DNA of 64,000 nt from Brachycybe producta (Eukaryota > Arthropoda > Diplopoda > Playtdesmida > Andrognathidae), in assembly GCA_036925085.1 (NCBI GenBank), contig JAUPFP010000026.1, positions 474,001 through 538,000 of the forward strand. The letters run 5' to 3'. A program made the translations under genes and the position numbers. The notes beneath the pieces are model-generated. The model saw only the letters and a list, made by a program, of their open reading frames with translations, had not been told where the DNA came from and searched no databases. Numbering within the stretch: the first letter of the stretch is position 1; each line of letters opens with the position of its first letter. Positions 22,364-33,992 of this stretch are shown in pieces.

Positions 22364-22861
22364 TTATTTGCAAACAGTAACCCATTCTTCATAGATACAC
22401 TCCTTGCAGGTAACATGGCAACACCATCGAAATCGGCAGTGGCATTTTTCAACTCGACGTTGTCTTATGATGTTATACCCTTTACCACAACACAAATATT
22501 GACAGTTATCAGTTTCGATACTGGTTTTATTGCATATTCTTTCTTTAGTGCCTCGTGATTCAACCAGTGGATTTGGCTCACAGAAGTTTGGTGACCTTTC
22601 TAAGTATACTAAATCTGTCATATGAGGCCGCCTCTGCTTTTTTTGTTTAGCTTCATTACTTATAAAACGGGGCACCGCCAATCGTAACCTGGATCTATGC
22701 CCGCTGTTTGTGTAATCCACTAACATTGCTTCACGATATTTGCTTTTTAAGACGATTCCCACGCGGCGAAAGTTTCTCGTTGCCTTCCAGCAGGTTTTTA
22801 GTTCACAACTGCCAGACATTCCATGACACTTGCATTTTATCTCCATGTTATTTGTAACGAC
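22364..22861 (-). CDS. Wnt10: Wnt10-like, last coding exon
   Basis: This exon encodes the C-terminal 165 residues of a secreted Wnt growth factor that signals through Frizzled receptors. It starts right after a TTTATTTATAG acceptor with VVTNNMEIKCKCHGMSGSCE. The Ser of the CHG-SGSC loop, the site of palmitoleoylation known in Wnts, is present. DLVYLERSPNFCE, CNKTS, CCGKGYN and the CHCRFRWCC end follow, with WVTVCK before the stop. All hallmark Cys residues appear to be in place. The segment order and the SPADLVY/SPNFCE-type spacing resemble Wnt10 more than other subfamilies. The phase-0 junction with the exon at 36353..36671 is in frame across a 13.5-kb intron. The sequence is intact, unlike every retroelement around it. 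Confidence 0.92.
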   Translation of the reverse strand, partial: VVTNNMEIKCKCHGMSGSCELKTCWKATRNFRRVGIVLKSKYREAMLVDYTNSGHRSRLRLAVPRFISNEAKQKKQRRPHMTDLVYLERSPNFCEPNPLVESRGTKERICNKTSIETDNCQYLCCGKGYNIIRQRRVEKCHCRFRWCCHVTCKECIYEEWVTVCK

Positions 22862-23432
22862 CTATAAATAAAATAAATTGTTTTAATTGATAAAAGAATT
22901 AGATTGTTTATTATAATACTGTTAGGCTGTTAAAACGGCCCTGGCACTAGGCAGACGGTTTTAGGCACTTCTCCTAAAGGACAATTCACGTAAACAATTA
23001 CACCAAAACCAAATTCATTTCATGTTTTCTCACCAAAATGGCAGTACACCAAAATCTTTTTATATAAAGAAAGTTCTATTACATTTTCAACTAAAATTAT
23101 TTTACCAATAATTGTTTACCTATAGTGTATTGCACTCCAACCATTTTTCACCTAACTTATTTTTCCTAAACCATTTCGCCTAAAAAACCTTCGTAGTATT
23201 GTAGTAGTATTCTCATTTAAAAAAAATTTCTAAACCATTTCACTTAGCGTTTTTCATGTGAAAATTTTTTTCTCTATACAAATTCATCTAAAGAAATTCG
23301 CCTAAAGCCGTGAAACTTTGCTGTTGTGAAAACAGGGCAAATTGCAATGCAAAATTGATGTTAAAAATCAATTTAAACCTGAAAAAAGCACAAATAATTA
23401 ATTGTCCAAAAATTATAGTTAATGTAATGTTG

Positions 23433-24054
23433 TGTAACGGTCCAACTGATCGTACAACAAACTAATGGTAAACTAACAGCCCCGATTTTACTTTAAGCGT
23501 GGGAACAAACACGGCAAGCTTTTATTTAGTGAACCCCCGGGAAGCGACAGGATGCAACAAGATGAGAAATACTGATAGGTCTGCAAGGGACCAGCACGAG
23601 TTGAGAGTACTGCAAAATGCTTAGATGGTATCACACCCTGAAAACATTAATTAACTCTTCACAAATAACAAGAGGCAGAGGCAGTTTAATAAGAATAAAA
23701 GTTTTAATGAACTTACAAATGGAAAGGTATTTACTAGAACTGTTGGCCATCTCGGCCAACAAAATAGACAATTATCCACCACATGGCTGGAGAACTGACA
23801 TAGCCTCTGGCCTCATCCTTTTCAGGTCTTTCTGTAGCTCTGGATTAATTGCTGGCCTGGCCATTATAAACCCCCAGGTGACTCCTCCTGTGCGAACAGC
23901 TGCAATACTTCATCTCTTACCCGTAGGAACCAATGGGAAGCTATGTGGAGAGGAATAGCATGACATAATAGTTACCACTACTTGCCGAGCAAACTTCTGT
24001 CAAGAGTTTATTTGCTCTGCCTAGTTAATGAGGGATGCAAACCAGGTCGTCACA
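23433..24054 (-). mobile_element. Solo LTR (622 bp) of the Gypsy lineage
   Basis: Read on the minus strand it starts TGTGACGACCTGG and ends GGACCGTTACA, like the LTRs of A, C and E. Identical GTTG flanks at 23429..23432 and 24055..24058 form a 4-bp target duplication. GTAAGT (23711..23716) precedes an ATTAAA signal (23703..23708), as in the other LTRs. No internal sequence remains, as after recombination between the two LTRs of one insertion. Confidence 0.85.
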
Positions 24055-24063
24055 GTTGAATAA

Positions 24064-24161
24064 TTTCTACTTCTTAAATAGCTTATTTAGTTTTCAACTT
24101 GTGAGGGTGATTAATCACCCTCACAAGTTGAAAACTAAATAAGCTATTTAAGAAGTAGAAA
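24064..24161. repeat. Perfect 98-bp palindrome
   Basis: Two identical inverted 49-bp arms meet at GGTGATT/AATCACC with no spacer and no mismatch. It begins ten bases beyond the solo LTR. Confidence 0.95.
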
Positions 24162-24574
24162 CCACAATTGTGGTTGCAAATGTTTTGATTTCCTTTTATT
24201 TTACGTTTTCATTCAATTATTTATCATTTTCTTCATTTAATTATTTATCATTTTAGGCAATTAAATGGATTTCAATTAGATGTAGTTTAACTATAGTTTT
24301 ACTTCAAAATAACACCATTTCAATTTAATTTCTTTGAACATTATTTAAAGTGGCACGGTGATAGGTTTTTACTTAAATCCTAAAGCCGATGCTACACGTA
24401 GCTACAATTCTGCATCTTGAAAGTTGAAACATCTCTCATAACAGCAACAAACGCGAATTGTTGTTAACAGATTGAAAGCAACAAAAATTTCATATAGAAC
24501 TTTGTTCTATTTTCGAGCAACCATTTCAGCCTACTGCCGATCAGAGGTCCAAATGAGTCTTGAATAGATGGAGA

Positions 24575-25016
24575 CAAAAAAGGACCATGAAACCTTCAAA
24601 GTCTATGCTGTAGAATATGCCGAGATGTACCGACGTAGCCAGCCCATTGATGATGATATGATGATTGTTATCTTGCAGAAAAGCCTGGTAACAGAAACAC
24701 ATCTATGGGGTGCCAAAAGAGAACTTTTATAACTTAAATAACTTTGTCAAGTTTGCTGCCCAAACGAAAGAACTCTTAGACGACAGTTGAAACCAGGCAG
24801 AACCCAAGCTAGCAGCAGAAACTACAACAGCAGCAGCAACAACAGAGGAAGAAGAAAACTTGGACTGAAGGGAAACCAGCCCTGTCTGAAAACACAAGCA
24901 ACAATCCTAACCAGGATCAACAGAGAAACAAAGATAACAGATCTTACGACCCAAACTGGTCATATAAACTCCAGAGTTTTCCCAAATACTTACTGGATCA
25001 GACTTCGACTAGGGGC
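24575..25016 (+). pseudogene. Gag-like fragment, Gln/Asn-rich
   Basis: Short frames encode an acidic stretch (VYAVEYAEMYRR type) followed by a Ser/Asn/Arg-rich segment at 24787..25000. This parallels the fragment at 1712..2110, so the two are probably parts of the same gag family. No zinc knuckle is seen. Low confidence. Confidence 0.3.
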
Positions 25017-25654
25017 TGTGATTAGATTTGTAGCATCTCGTAAGAACCATTGTGTGGCACCAGCCACTGTGCAGTGACTCTTGATGCAACTGAGGGCTAA
25101 GAAACCCATGATGACACGGGAAAACAGCAGGACACACAGTACCTGCGCACATCGGTGCAAGGACACCATACCAAAATAATGGCGAAACGACAGTGATTCC
25201 AACCTGAAATCCTCCTCCCCAGTTTACTCCACAAATGACCGACATGACACAGAAGGAAGCAGTATAAAAATATAAATTTAATAAACACTTACGGTTAACA
25301 AGTATTTACACAAATACTGGCCAACTTGGCCCGCAGAAACAACTGTTATACAAAACAAACAAATATAGCACTGAGCATAGACCTGCAGACCAACCTAACT
25401 CTCAGCAGGTTGCATGCACTTGTTCCTGCTCTTAACTACTGCCCGGGATAGTGGACATCCTGGTAATTATAAAAATCCAGGCTACTTCACATGGATAGAG
25501 ACAGTGGTAACCTCGGAACTCTCACCCATATGGAGGTCCCCTGGCCACAACATGGCAACAGTCTGTCTGCTTCCTACATGCAGCCTGGCAGACAGCCATC
25601 AGGGATTTTGCCTGCTCCTTCAGATTAAAAAAGGTGCCAGACCAGGTTGTCACA
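25017..25654 (-). repeat. 3' LTR of element C
   Basis: On the minus strand it starts TGTGACAACCTGGTCTGG. The other end is placed at TGTGATTAG (25017) by the usual ..CACA end and is less certain. GTAAGT at 25287..25292 lies just upstream of an ATTAAA (25277..25282). Confidence 0.7.
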
Positions 25655-25814
25655 ACCATCTCAACTTACCTGTTCCAACCCGAAAACAGGCTTATTGTGC
25701 TATTCAGGGTTGCTTCTGTCCACCTGCTCACTCAGTTCCAGACGGCTTATCCAGTGGTGGGGCAAACATGGAGCCCATCCATGTTGACTGCCCAATGATG
25801 AGCCCACCACAAGC

Positions 25815-27000
25815 TCATTTGGGTGTTATGCCACCGAAGTCCAAGATCAAAAGCCATCCCCTAAATCTCTTTTTTTCCAGATGGTGAAACCTATCAACAT
25901 CTACCTGGAAGAGCTGCGGGTGCACATGCAGTGCCCGACTTGTTAGGAGGTCTTCCAGGAAAGCCACAAGATCGTCCTCACTGCCTGGCAGAGGCAATAT
26001 TTTGAATTCTGCTGCCATATTCCCTAGGTCACATTTCTGCAGTCATTAGATGAGTCGAGCTGCATAGTGGGCTAGCATTACATTTCCGTCACCTAGTCAC
26101 ACTACATCATTAAACAGAACTCCTGCCGAACCATGTTGACAATTGTAAACAGTGGATAACTTCCATAACTGAATGTAACCACATGGTTCATGCTGTATGG
26201 CAGTAGATTCGCTAGCCATGAGTCTGAGAGTGGCTGTCTCAGGTGGCAGTACCCATGGTACTGCTACCCCTCTATTCCTGGTTAGTCTTGCCACAGACCA
26301 AACCAGTTAATTTTTAAAACCTCTTCCCTTGAAAATGGAGACTCTGCACCAATATGCCTGCCCTTCAGGCTGGGGAGATGGATCGAACTTCTGATCCTAG
26401 GGCCTCAAAAACCGCACCACCAGATCTCCGAAACAAGGGTATACTTTCACGAGGAGTCACGAGACAACATTTTGGGGAAACACTAAGTCCACCCACTAGG
26501 TTGCCGCTCACCCGGTGCAGGCTTTCCACCAATCAAACCCATGAGCTAGATACTGCGACCACCTTCAAATAGGATGGCAGCTTGCAGACTAACACATTGC
26601 ACTTATACCATCCAGCCATCTGGGCTGTCTTCACCTGACAGGTATGGCCCAGCTGATTCTCGGCCAGCATGCTCTGACCAGCATGCCAGGACTCCTTTGC
26701 CAATTCAGCAGTCTGCCCCAGCAGGTTGGGGAGCCCTCATGCTCTGACTCCCAACAGTTGAACATCCCCAGGATGCAATGTACCAAAATAACTGGAAGAC
26801 CTGCAACTCCCACCATCGGTCTTTTTCTTTCCTGCCGTGGTGGACCTATAAAAAGAGAAATTCATGGTTAAAATCTGTTTTACACCATGGGGAAGGGATC
26901 TGCAAGAACTTCCACCACCCAAAATATTCCCATACTGTAGAGCATGGTTACTACCATTTCCCATAGTAATTGGATGGTTAGAACTGCCTAATTCCTAGTT
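25815..27000 (-). pseudogene. ORF3 remnant of element C
   Basis: The frame at 25815..26018 encodes DDLVAFLEDLLTSRALHV followed by a charged segment and RGWLLILDFGGITPK. It matches the C-terminal part of ORF3 in A (ALVDLLTSRTL) and in D (SRTLHV, WLLILDLG). Upstream frames are too decayed to follow. This copy supports ORF3 as a regular part of the lineage. Confidence 0.6.
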
Positions 27001-27184
27001 CTGTCCATTCAAAAACCAGATCTCGAAATCCACTAGTGCTTCGATGGGCAGCACTATAGAAAATGGCCTATCCTAAAAAGGTATCACCACCATCAAAACA
27101 AAGATGGTGGTACCACTTATTCCACCACATGTGGAAACGGTCAATAATTGTTTGACATACCCATGAACACTGAAAACCTGCCAT

Positions 27185-29345
27185 GTGGCTAAAAAGAAAG
27201 ATTCCCTTTTAGGGACTTACCATTTTTACATCGGTCTCCAGTCCCCTCAAGTCATTTCTCTGGTGACAAAAGTTTTTCACACATATTTTACTGGCCGGTG
27301 GCTTCACCCTGCCAGTCATACCAACTCAACTGCCTTGCCTGAGCAGCTGTCAATTTCTGGTGTACATGCTCCTCCACAATATGCGTTTCAGGCATATCAC
27401 GGACAGGACTGTCAAGGATGTGACTATCAATTCCCATCACGGGTTCACGGCCAAACAACAACTGATACAAAGATAACTCAGTACTTTCCTGCACAGCATT
27501 TTTGTAAACACCCCCCATGATGGTTTAAGAAAATGGTGTAGTTCAAAGGCTCTAATTTAATTTGTTTGTGGATGCTATGCTGTGGTATGCTATTCCATAG
27601 TGCTCCCAGAATTTCAGCAGGAGTTTGTTGAAGAACTGGGACCTATGATTCGAGACAAGAGCCTTTGGTGTATCAAACACTAAAAGAATCTTGTAATTCA
27701 GAAATTCAGGAACCATAGCTCTTTGCACAGCCTTTGCCACACCATACCGAGTGAAGTATTCAACCAAAATCAACATAAAGGTGACTTCACCCACAGATGC
27801 AGAAAATGGGCCCATGAAATCCATTTCCCAGATATGGACTGGGCATTCAGGAACTATGGGTCGCAAATATCCCTTACTACAAGTGAACTGTCTGGCTCTC
27901 TGACATGCCAAACATGATTTAACATATTCGGCTGTGTCATGTTTGGGTACAGTGATTAGCTCATCCCTCACATTGGAGCACCAACTGGTTTTGCTTTGCT
28001 CCTTTATCCAATCTACCTCGGAATGAATCCAGTAAATGACCTCACCAATGTCAGCTTCGAAATGCACAGGTAAGGAAGGATCCACAATTTCACTTACCAG
28101 ATACCGACTCAAGCAGTCAGCATCCTCATGAAGTTTCCCTTTCATATACTGAATCTTGTACTGGTACTCTTGCAACTGCATTTGCCCAAGTTTTTGGTGG
28201 TCTGCAAATAACAAAGAGCATGATGATCCATTATGATCCCAGTAAAATATGTAAGGTCAGAATTTACTCATGGCAAATATTATCACCAAGCACTCCTGCT
28301 CGATGACAGAGTATCATGTCTCCACTACTTTCATGAGATGGTAGCATAGGCCAGAACACTGGGGACATTGTATTCTGATAACCTCTGGTACACTATGATA
28401 CCTAGACCAAACCCACTAGCAAATGTGTAAATCATCACCTCTCCATGAAGATCATACATGGCTAGAACACACTGCTCTGTACACACAAAGGACACATCCT
28501 TTTTAGGATACATGCAGTGGCCTTGCTAGGAACATGAAACATTGGACCACCCTTACGAGCTTCATGTCCGGAGCAACTTTCTCGGCATTCATGACATGAC
28601 GAAGATATTTGACCTTGTCAAACCAGAAGAAACTTCTTTTTCTAGAGTTCCAGCTCCGCTCCTCTTAACATTCCAAGTGGATAACCTGTCGAGAAATTGC
28701 TCCAAAGTACTCCCAAAGATGATAATATAGTCCTGGTACACCAAACAGGTCTTTCAAATGTGTCCCACTAACAATAGGTCAAGTGCTCTTTGCATCAGGG
28801 CAGTTACATTAGAGTCCAAAAGCATTTTTCGAAACTTGAAAAGACCTCAATAATAGATAAACGCTGTTTTCGCCATGTCTGCCTTCGGTATCCGGACCTG
28901 CCAATAATCACTAGCCAGATCCAAGTTGGCAAAACGCTTCGCTCCAGCATGCAAATTGAAAGTGTCATCACTCCGAGGTAACGAAAACTGATCCGGCTTT
29001 GTCTGGGACAAAGGGGGGTACAGACTACACAAAGGTTGGATTTCCTCTACAGCCAGCATGTTCACTACCTCTTCTTCTATGATTGCACTTGCAGAGGGTG
29101 AGGTTCGATGCAATACTTCCCACCAGTATGTTCAACCAGAATGGTTGCCATCAGCTCTATATAGGCAAATGTGAAATGATCACGGCATTCCAGCAATAAC
29201 TCCTGAAGGTGTCTCGCCTTTTCTGGCTTCAAATTGGGTCTAATTTTAAGATGTTCCTTGTGGGTTTGAGTCATCTCTAACTTGAGAATAGGGCATCCTT
29301 TACTGGACACACATCTCAACTTAGACAAATGTTCTTCTGGTTGAA
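27185..29345 (-). pseudogene. Pol of element C (RT, RNase H, integrase)
   Basis: The RT part (28847..29388) has IRPNLKPEKA, FANLDLASDYWQVRI and a disrupted catalytic region. The RNase H/integrase part (27552..28214) reads QLQEYQYKIQYMKGKLHEDAD, then CLACQRARQFT of the zinc domain and VHIWEMDFMGPF with the first catalytic Asp. The 27288..27518 frame (ELSLYQLLFGREP) is the integrase C-terminal half. Frameshifts and stops separate them all. No activity is possible. Confidence 0.8.
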
Positions 29346-29349
29346 CCTC

Positions 29350-31300
29350 GAGGCCCATGATACTGCAGGGCAAAAAGTTTCTGACCACTATTGTAGGTGG
29401 TCAGCCCTGTGGTATACCAGTGGTATGTAACAGTGGTGTGCCTTCATTAAACCACTAATAGCCGCTGCTGAACTGAATGGCGGACAATCGGTAATGCTAA
29501 AAAACTCAGGTGACTGATTTAGTTGGCAAGCTAATGAAGAGACATACCTTTTGGCAGTCTCCAAGTATGTGAGTATCCTGCTGACTGCAGGAATGCTTCT
29601 AGCAAGGTCTGTGCTGCTGCCCCAGTCTTGCCAGCTTCTGGTAGTTGATGTGGGTACACAAGCCCCCAAGCATCCATTAGGAAAATCTGGTAAGGATGGG
29701 TGAGGTTCAGAAAAACAATGTTGTGATACTACTCACCCATTCTTGAACATCACAGAAAAGCATTTTTGTTGGTGCACCCCAAGTGCTGGTGTTGTTGGAC
29801 GATCACCTTATTGAAATGATAGTGGACAACAGGGCCAAGGTATTTGTCGTGAGCATGTCAGTGGCACAGGAGATGTTGTTACCAGTGCAGGAGGTATTCC
29901 TCTGCCATGCCTATGTATTGCCTCCATGGCAAGTACTCCATCGAGATAGAGGGGGTCATTCATGTTAAGATGCAAATTTGAGGGAGGTCCATCAAAACCC
30001 ATGTTCTACAGATAGTGAAGAATGGCGAAGCATTACTAGAAGTATACGTAGCATCTCACTTTGTGTTCTTGGTGGATAGTCATCCACCTTAAGCCAGAAG
30101 GTATATTTCTGGGATGACATCTGGGCAGCACATTCAGATGCCCAAGGCTTTGGTGAAGCTGTATGAAGTAGTTGAGCCATTGCCTATCCTCGGTCATGGC
30201 TGGAGGGTTTCAATTCGTGCATAACCTGAGCTTCCTAAGGCCAGTTCTCCTGTTAGGAGCAGAGATGTGTGATCCCTGTAACTGTTAGAGAAGGTATGGC
30301 TACCAGCTCATGTTGCAGAAGGTAGATTCCGTGAGTTTGGTAGAGCATGCTGTCCCTGGACAGGTTCTTCTCGTGAAGGTTTATCATACAGCCTTGGGTG
30401 GTCTATTTTGGGGGTGGCAGGTATTGCTGAAGCCAATGAATGTGGCACTCATGAGATATGGCTTGAGAATATTGGGAATGCACCTATTGCAAAGAAACAG
30501 GCTCATGCTATGGAGGCAGGGCTTGTGGTAGAACTGAACAGTCAATATAAGTTGAAAGGGGCAGACCCCACTCTAGCAGATGACCGATGAAGGAGCTTCC
30601 AGCTAAGTTAAGAGGTGTGACCAGTAAAGGCCGCCAGGTCCTCAAGGTGGAAGTGAGTTCTATTCTCGAAGAGTGTCTTATAATTGGTCCCAATCTGAAG
30701 CCCGAAGAGGTGAGACAGTGCCGAGAATTCCTACTGGAACGCCAAGATCATTCTGCAATGGAATAAACAGTTAGGTAAACCACTGACATTGAACCTATGA
30801 TTAATACTGGTGGGCTACCTCCAGTGCAAAATGGTATGCATCAAACTGCTGCATGAGCATGAGCAATCGAGAGAAGAGGTGGTGAAAATGTAAAAAAAAC
30901 AGAGGTAATCGAACCTTCACATAGTTGATATGCAAGCCCTATCTTGCTTGTGTACAAGAAGGATGGTGGCTTTCATTTTTGCATAGACTACCGGAAACTG
31001 AATGCACAGACGAAGCTGGAACAGTATCTATTACCTCGGATCAATGGTTCTCTCAATTCGCTTGTTGTGGCAAAGTATTTTATAGTCTTGGATCTGGCTA
31101 GTGGGGTATAGGCAGATGCAGACATAGATAAAACAGCATTTATCTGTTTCCAGGGTCTGTTTGAGTTCCCAAAAATGCCTTTCAGACTCTGTAATGCTTC
31201 GGCCATGGTGCAAAGAGCACTTGAGTTCTTGTTAGCGGGACACAAGTGAAAGACTTGCTTGGTATAAGTGGATGATATTATCATTTTTGGGATCATTTTT
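29350..31300 (+). pseudogene. Protease and RT of element D
   Basis: The protease region shows IEMIVDNRAKVFVVSMSVAQEM (29808 on) where the active-site DTG of relatives reads DNR, so the catalytic motif is lost. The RT has SPILLVYKKDGGFHFCIDYRK (30937..30997), VLDLASG and FPKMPFRLCNA, and the metal-binding box is preserved as VDDIIIF after a stop. Many substitutions relative to element E are CG to TG or CA. Confidence 0.75.
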
Positions 31301-33300
31301 GAGCAATTTCTGGACAGGTGACTGTTACGACAAACGAAACTGAAACTCCAGCCGAAGAAGTGTTTTTTTTTGGATTTGACAAGGTCAAGTATCTCAGTCA
31401 TATAGTAAGTGCCAAGAGAGTTGCTCCAGAACCGGAGCTTGTAACAGTAGTCTAAGAGTTTCATGTTCCTACAATGATAATAAATGTCCGAAGCTTTCTT
31501 GGACTGGCCGGTTATTACAGTCGGTTCATCAAGGACATCCCTAAAGTAGCAAGGCCACTGCATGAACTGACAAAAGGATGTGTCCGTCTGGTGGTGAGAG
31601 CAGTGTGGTCTAGCTTGTCAAAGGCATTTTTAACTGAAGCACCTGTGCTCACCATGTACAATCCTCATGGTGAGGTGATGATTCACACACAGGCTACTAG
31701 GTATGGCCTAGGCATCATAGTCTACCAGAAGTTACCAGAGGACCAGAATCGACGTGTTCTGGCCTACAATATCCATCTAATGAAATGTGTGGAAACGTGG
31801 TATTCTGTCACTGAGTGGGGGTGCTTGGCGATAATGTTTGCCATTCTTAAATTCGAACTTTACATCTTTAGTACCCAGTAAGTGAAGTTGTGGATCCTTT
31901 TTTACCTGAAGATGTCGAGGCTAACATGGGTGAAGTTATTTATGGATTTGTTCTGAGGTGGATTGTGATGGTGAAACATTTGTTATATGTACATCCAGGA
32001 TTGACTGAGAACTGTGTTGGTGGTGCTGAGGTCGTGTAAAGCCTTTTGCTTGTGGAAGTTGCACAGTAGTCCCAAAGCTGGTTACTTTGGAATGGTTTAC
32101 ATTGCATTCTCGCTTCTACTGATTAGGTATGAAATGTGACATGGCAAAATATGTTGTCATGTTTGCTGTGTCAAAGAGCACAACAGTTTGCTTGGAGTCA
32201 GGGAGCCAAAGTACCCAGTTTATACTTGGGGAATGGACTTTGTGGGGCTATTTACTGCATTGGTGGCTAAGGCAGTATTAAGGGTCATGGTCTCTTGTGT
32301 TGTGAAATCCCTAAAGGACGAGATCCTCATGGTGTTTGGTACACGTAAGGCTCTTGTCCCACATCGTGGGTCCCAGTTCTTTAGCAGAGTGTTGCTCCAG
32401 TTCTGGGAATGCTATGGGATAGCTCATCACTACATGATGGCATACCATCTGCAAGGTGGTGGGTTTATGAAGCATACAAACAAGACTGTAATGGAAGCTA
32501 GCAAGCATTACCTTGATCCCCTCAAGGAACAATGTGATTTGTGGGACAAGTTACACCTCACCATGTAAGCTTAGAACAGTGGTGTAGGAGAGTACCAAGA
32601 TATCTCCATACCAATTGCAGTATGGCCATAAGCCTTGGATGTTGATTGACAATTTCATCCCTGATGAAGCTGACCAGCATGTTGTCAAGAAGCAGGTACA
32701 CCTGAAGTTAGTGGCCACTCATAAAAAACGGAAGAGCCAGCACAACTGCTTGGGTGAAGCCACCTTTTTACCAACCTGGTAGGAAAGTTTGGATGAGGGA
32801 CATGGCTGGCAAGCTTGGCCAAGCCAAGAAATAGGGTTTGGTATACAATGCCGAACTGGGTACTGTGGTACAACAATTTTGAGACCTAGTCTATGAGGTA
32901 GAATTCGTAGACAGTATGGTCGGAAGGTGCAGGACCGGTTTCATGTTTATAACCTAAACCATACATTCTCGCATGCAGAGTGCAAGAGGAAGATGGCCCT
33001 AGTTGCTCTGACTCACCTTCAAACTCTGGTGAGACCAGCAAATCTAAAGCCAAACCTGAGAACATGACAGAGGGTGGTGTTTTCTCTCCAATGAAGACAC
33101 CTTAGCCGGTCTTGGCATAGGTATAACCTCTGATGAGGAAACCTAAGGCTATAGAGGTGCAACAGGATTTATCTGGGGCTCCAGTGCCCACAGGAAAGAG
33201 GGGATTGTTTATGCCTCTGCCCTAGTTGAAGAAGCAGGCCCTCGATTGGAATGGACAGATGACGATAATAGGGTGAAGAAGTGTGGAGATACTGCCTATC
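31301..33300 (+). pseudogene. RNase H and integrase of element D
   Basis: The frame at 31474..31881 has VRSFLGLAGYYSRFIKD, the RNase H start TEAPVLTMYNPHGEV and GLGIIVYQKLPED. The integrase frame (32188..32568) has WGMDFVGLF, then HRGSQFFSR, and GGGFMKHTNK at the place of the third catalytic residue, where the Glu is replaced. An acidic tail and the DRFHV-type motif appear by about 32940 in broken frames. Confidence 0.72.
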
Positions 33301-33967
33301 CAAGTAGGAATAGAGGTAGTCCCCAGGAGAGACTTTGTTGGAAGTCTAATGAAAAACGGGCCGTGGACATGTTATTTTGTTCATAAAGTCTCATCCTTGT
33401 AATGCTTTCTTTATCGAGTTTTTTTTTAATGCAACCACATGTTAGCCCTTAAAACAGCAGATGACAGTGACATTCTCATAGTAACAGTGATTTAGGTGGC
33501 TAAAGGTGTTTTAGCTGCTAAGCCAGTTGACCAGTGAGTTTGGTGGCTAAGCGCCATATTGTTCGAAAATAGGAACAAAGAAGGATGCCAACTATTAATT
33601 TGAGTAAAAAAACTTAAGTGTCACCTGGCGAAAACAAAAAGTGACTTGGCAGGGTGCCTTAGGTGAAAATGTAAGTCCCTATAGGGGATTGTTTCTCTTC
33701 TGCCTCTTGCCAATTTTTAACAGTAGCACGTTGTGTTATATGCCCTTTCTATCATTTCTTACTGTTTAAGTACAGAGGGGCTCGGCAAAGACAGAGTTCT
33801 ATGATGCTTATACAGTCAAAAACGGGGGAATGGACAATTTTGACCATACACCCGCCATGGGAGATGGTGGTGACCATGCTCCAGCGTTTAGACAATGAGA
33901 ACGGAATTTTTCATGGTAAAAGCCCCTGAAAATTCCTTCCCAGTTGGGATGAATGAATGTTAACTAT

Positions 33968-33985
33968 GTTTTTTTCGCTTTCTAG
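33968..33985 (+). promoter_or_regulatory. Splice acceptor ahead of ORF3 (element D)
   Basis: TTTTTTTCGCTTTCTAG ends at 33985 and is followed eight bases later by an ATG at 33993 in a good ACCATGG context. It is the counterpart of the site at 12941 in element A. Confidence 0.7.
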
Positions 33986-33992
33986 GTTCACC

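Larger units (their letters stand above)
25017..29345 (-). mobile_element. Gypsy element C, 3' half
   Basis: This is a minus-strand relative of element A, beginning just before the RT at about 29345 and ending with an LTR at 25017. Gag, protease and the 5' LTR are absent. Order on the minus strand is RT, RNase H, integrase, ORF3 remnants, purine tract, 3' LTR. All frames are broken, and CpG sites of the GC-rich relatives have largely become TG or CA. It meets the plus-strand element D head to head at about 29345. Confidence 0.82.
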
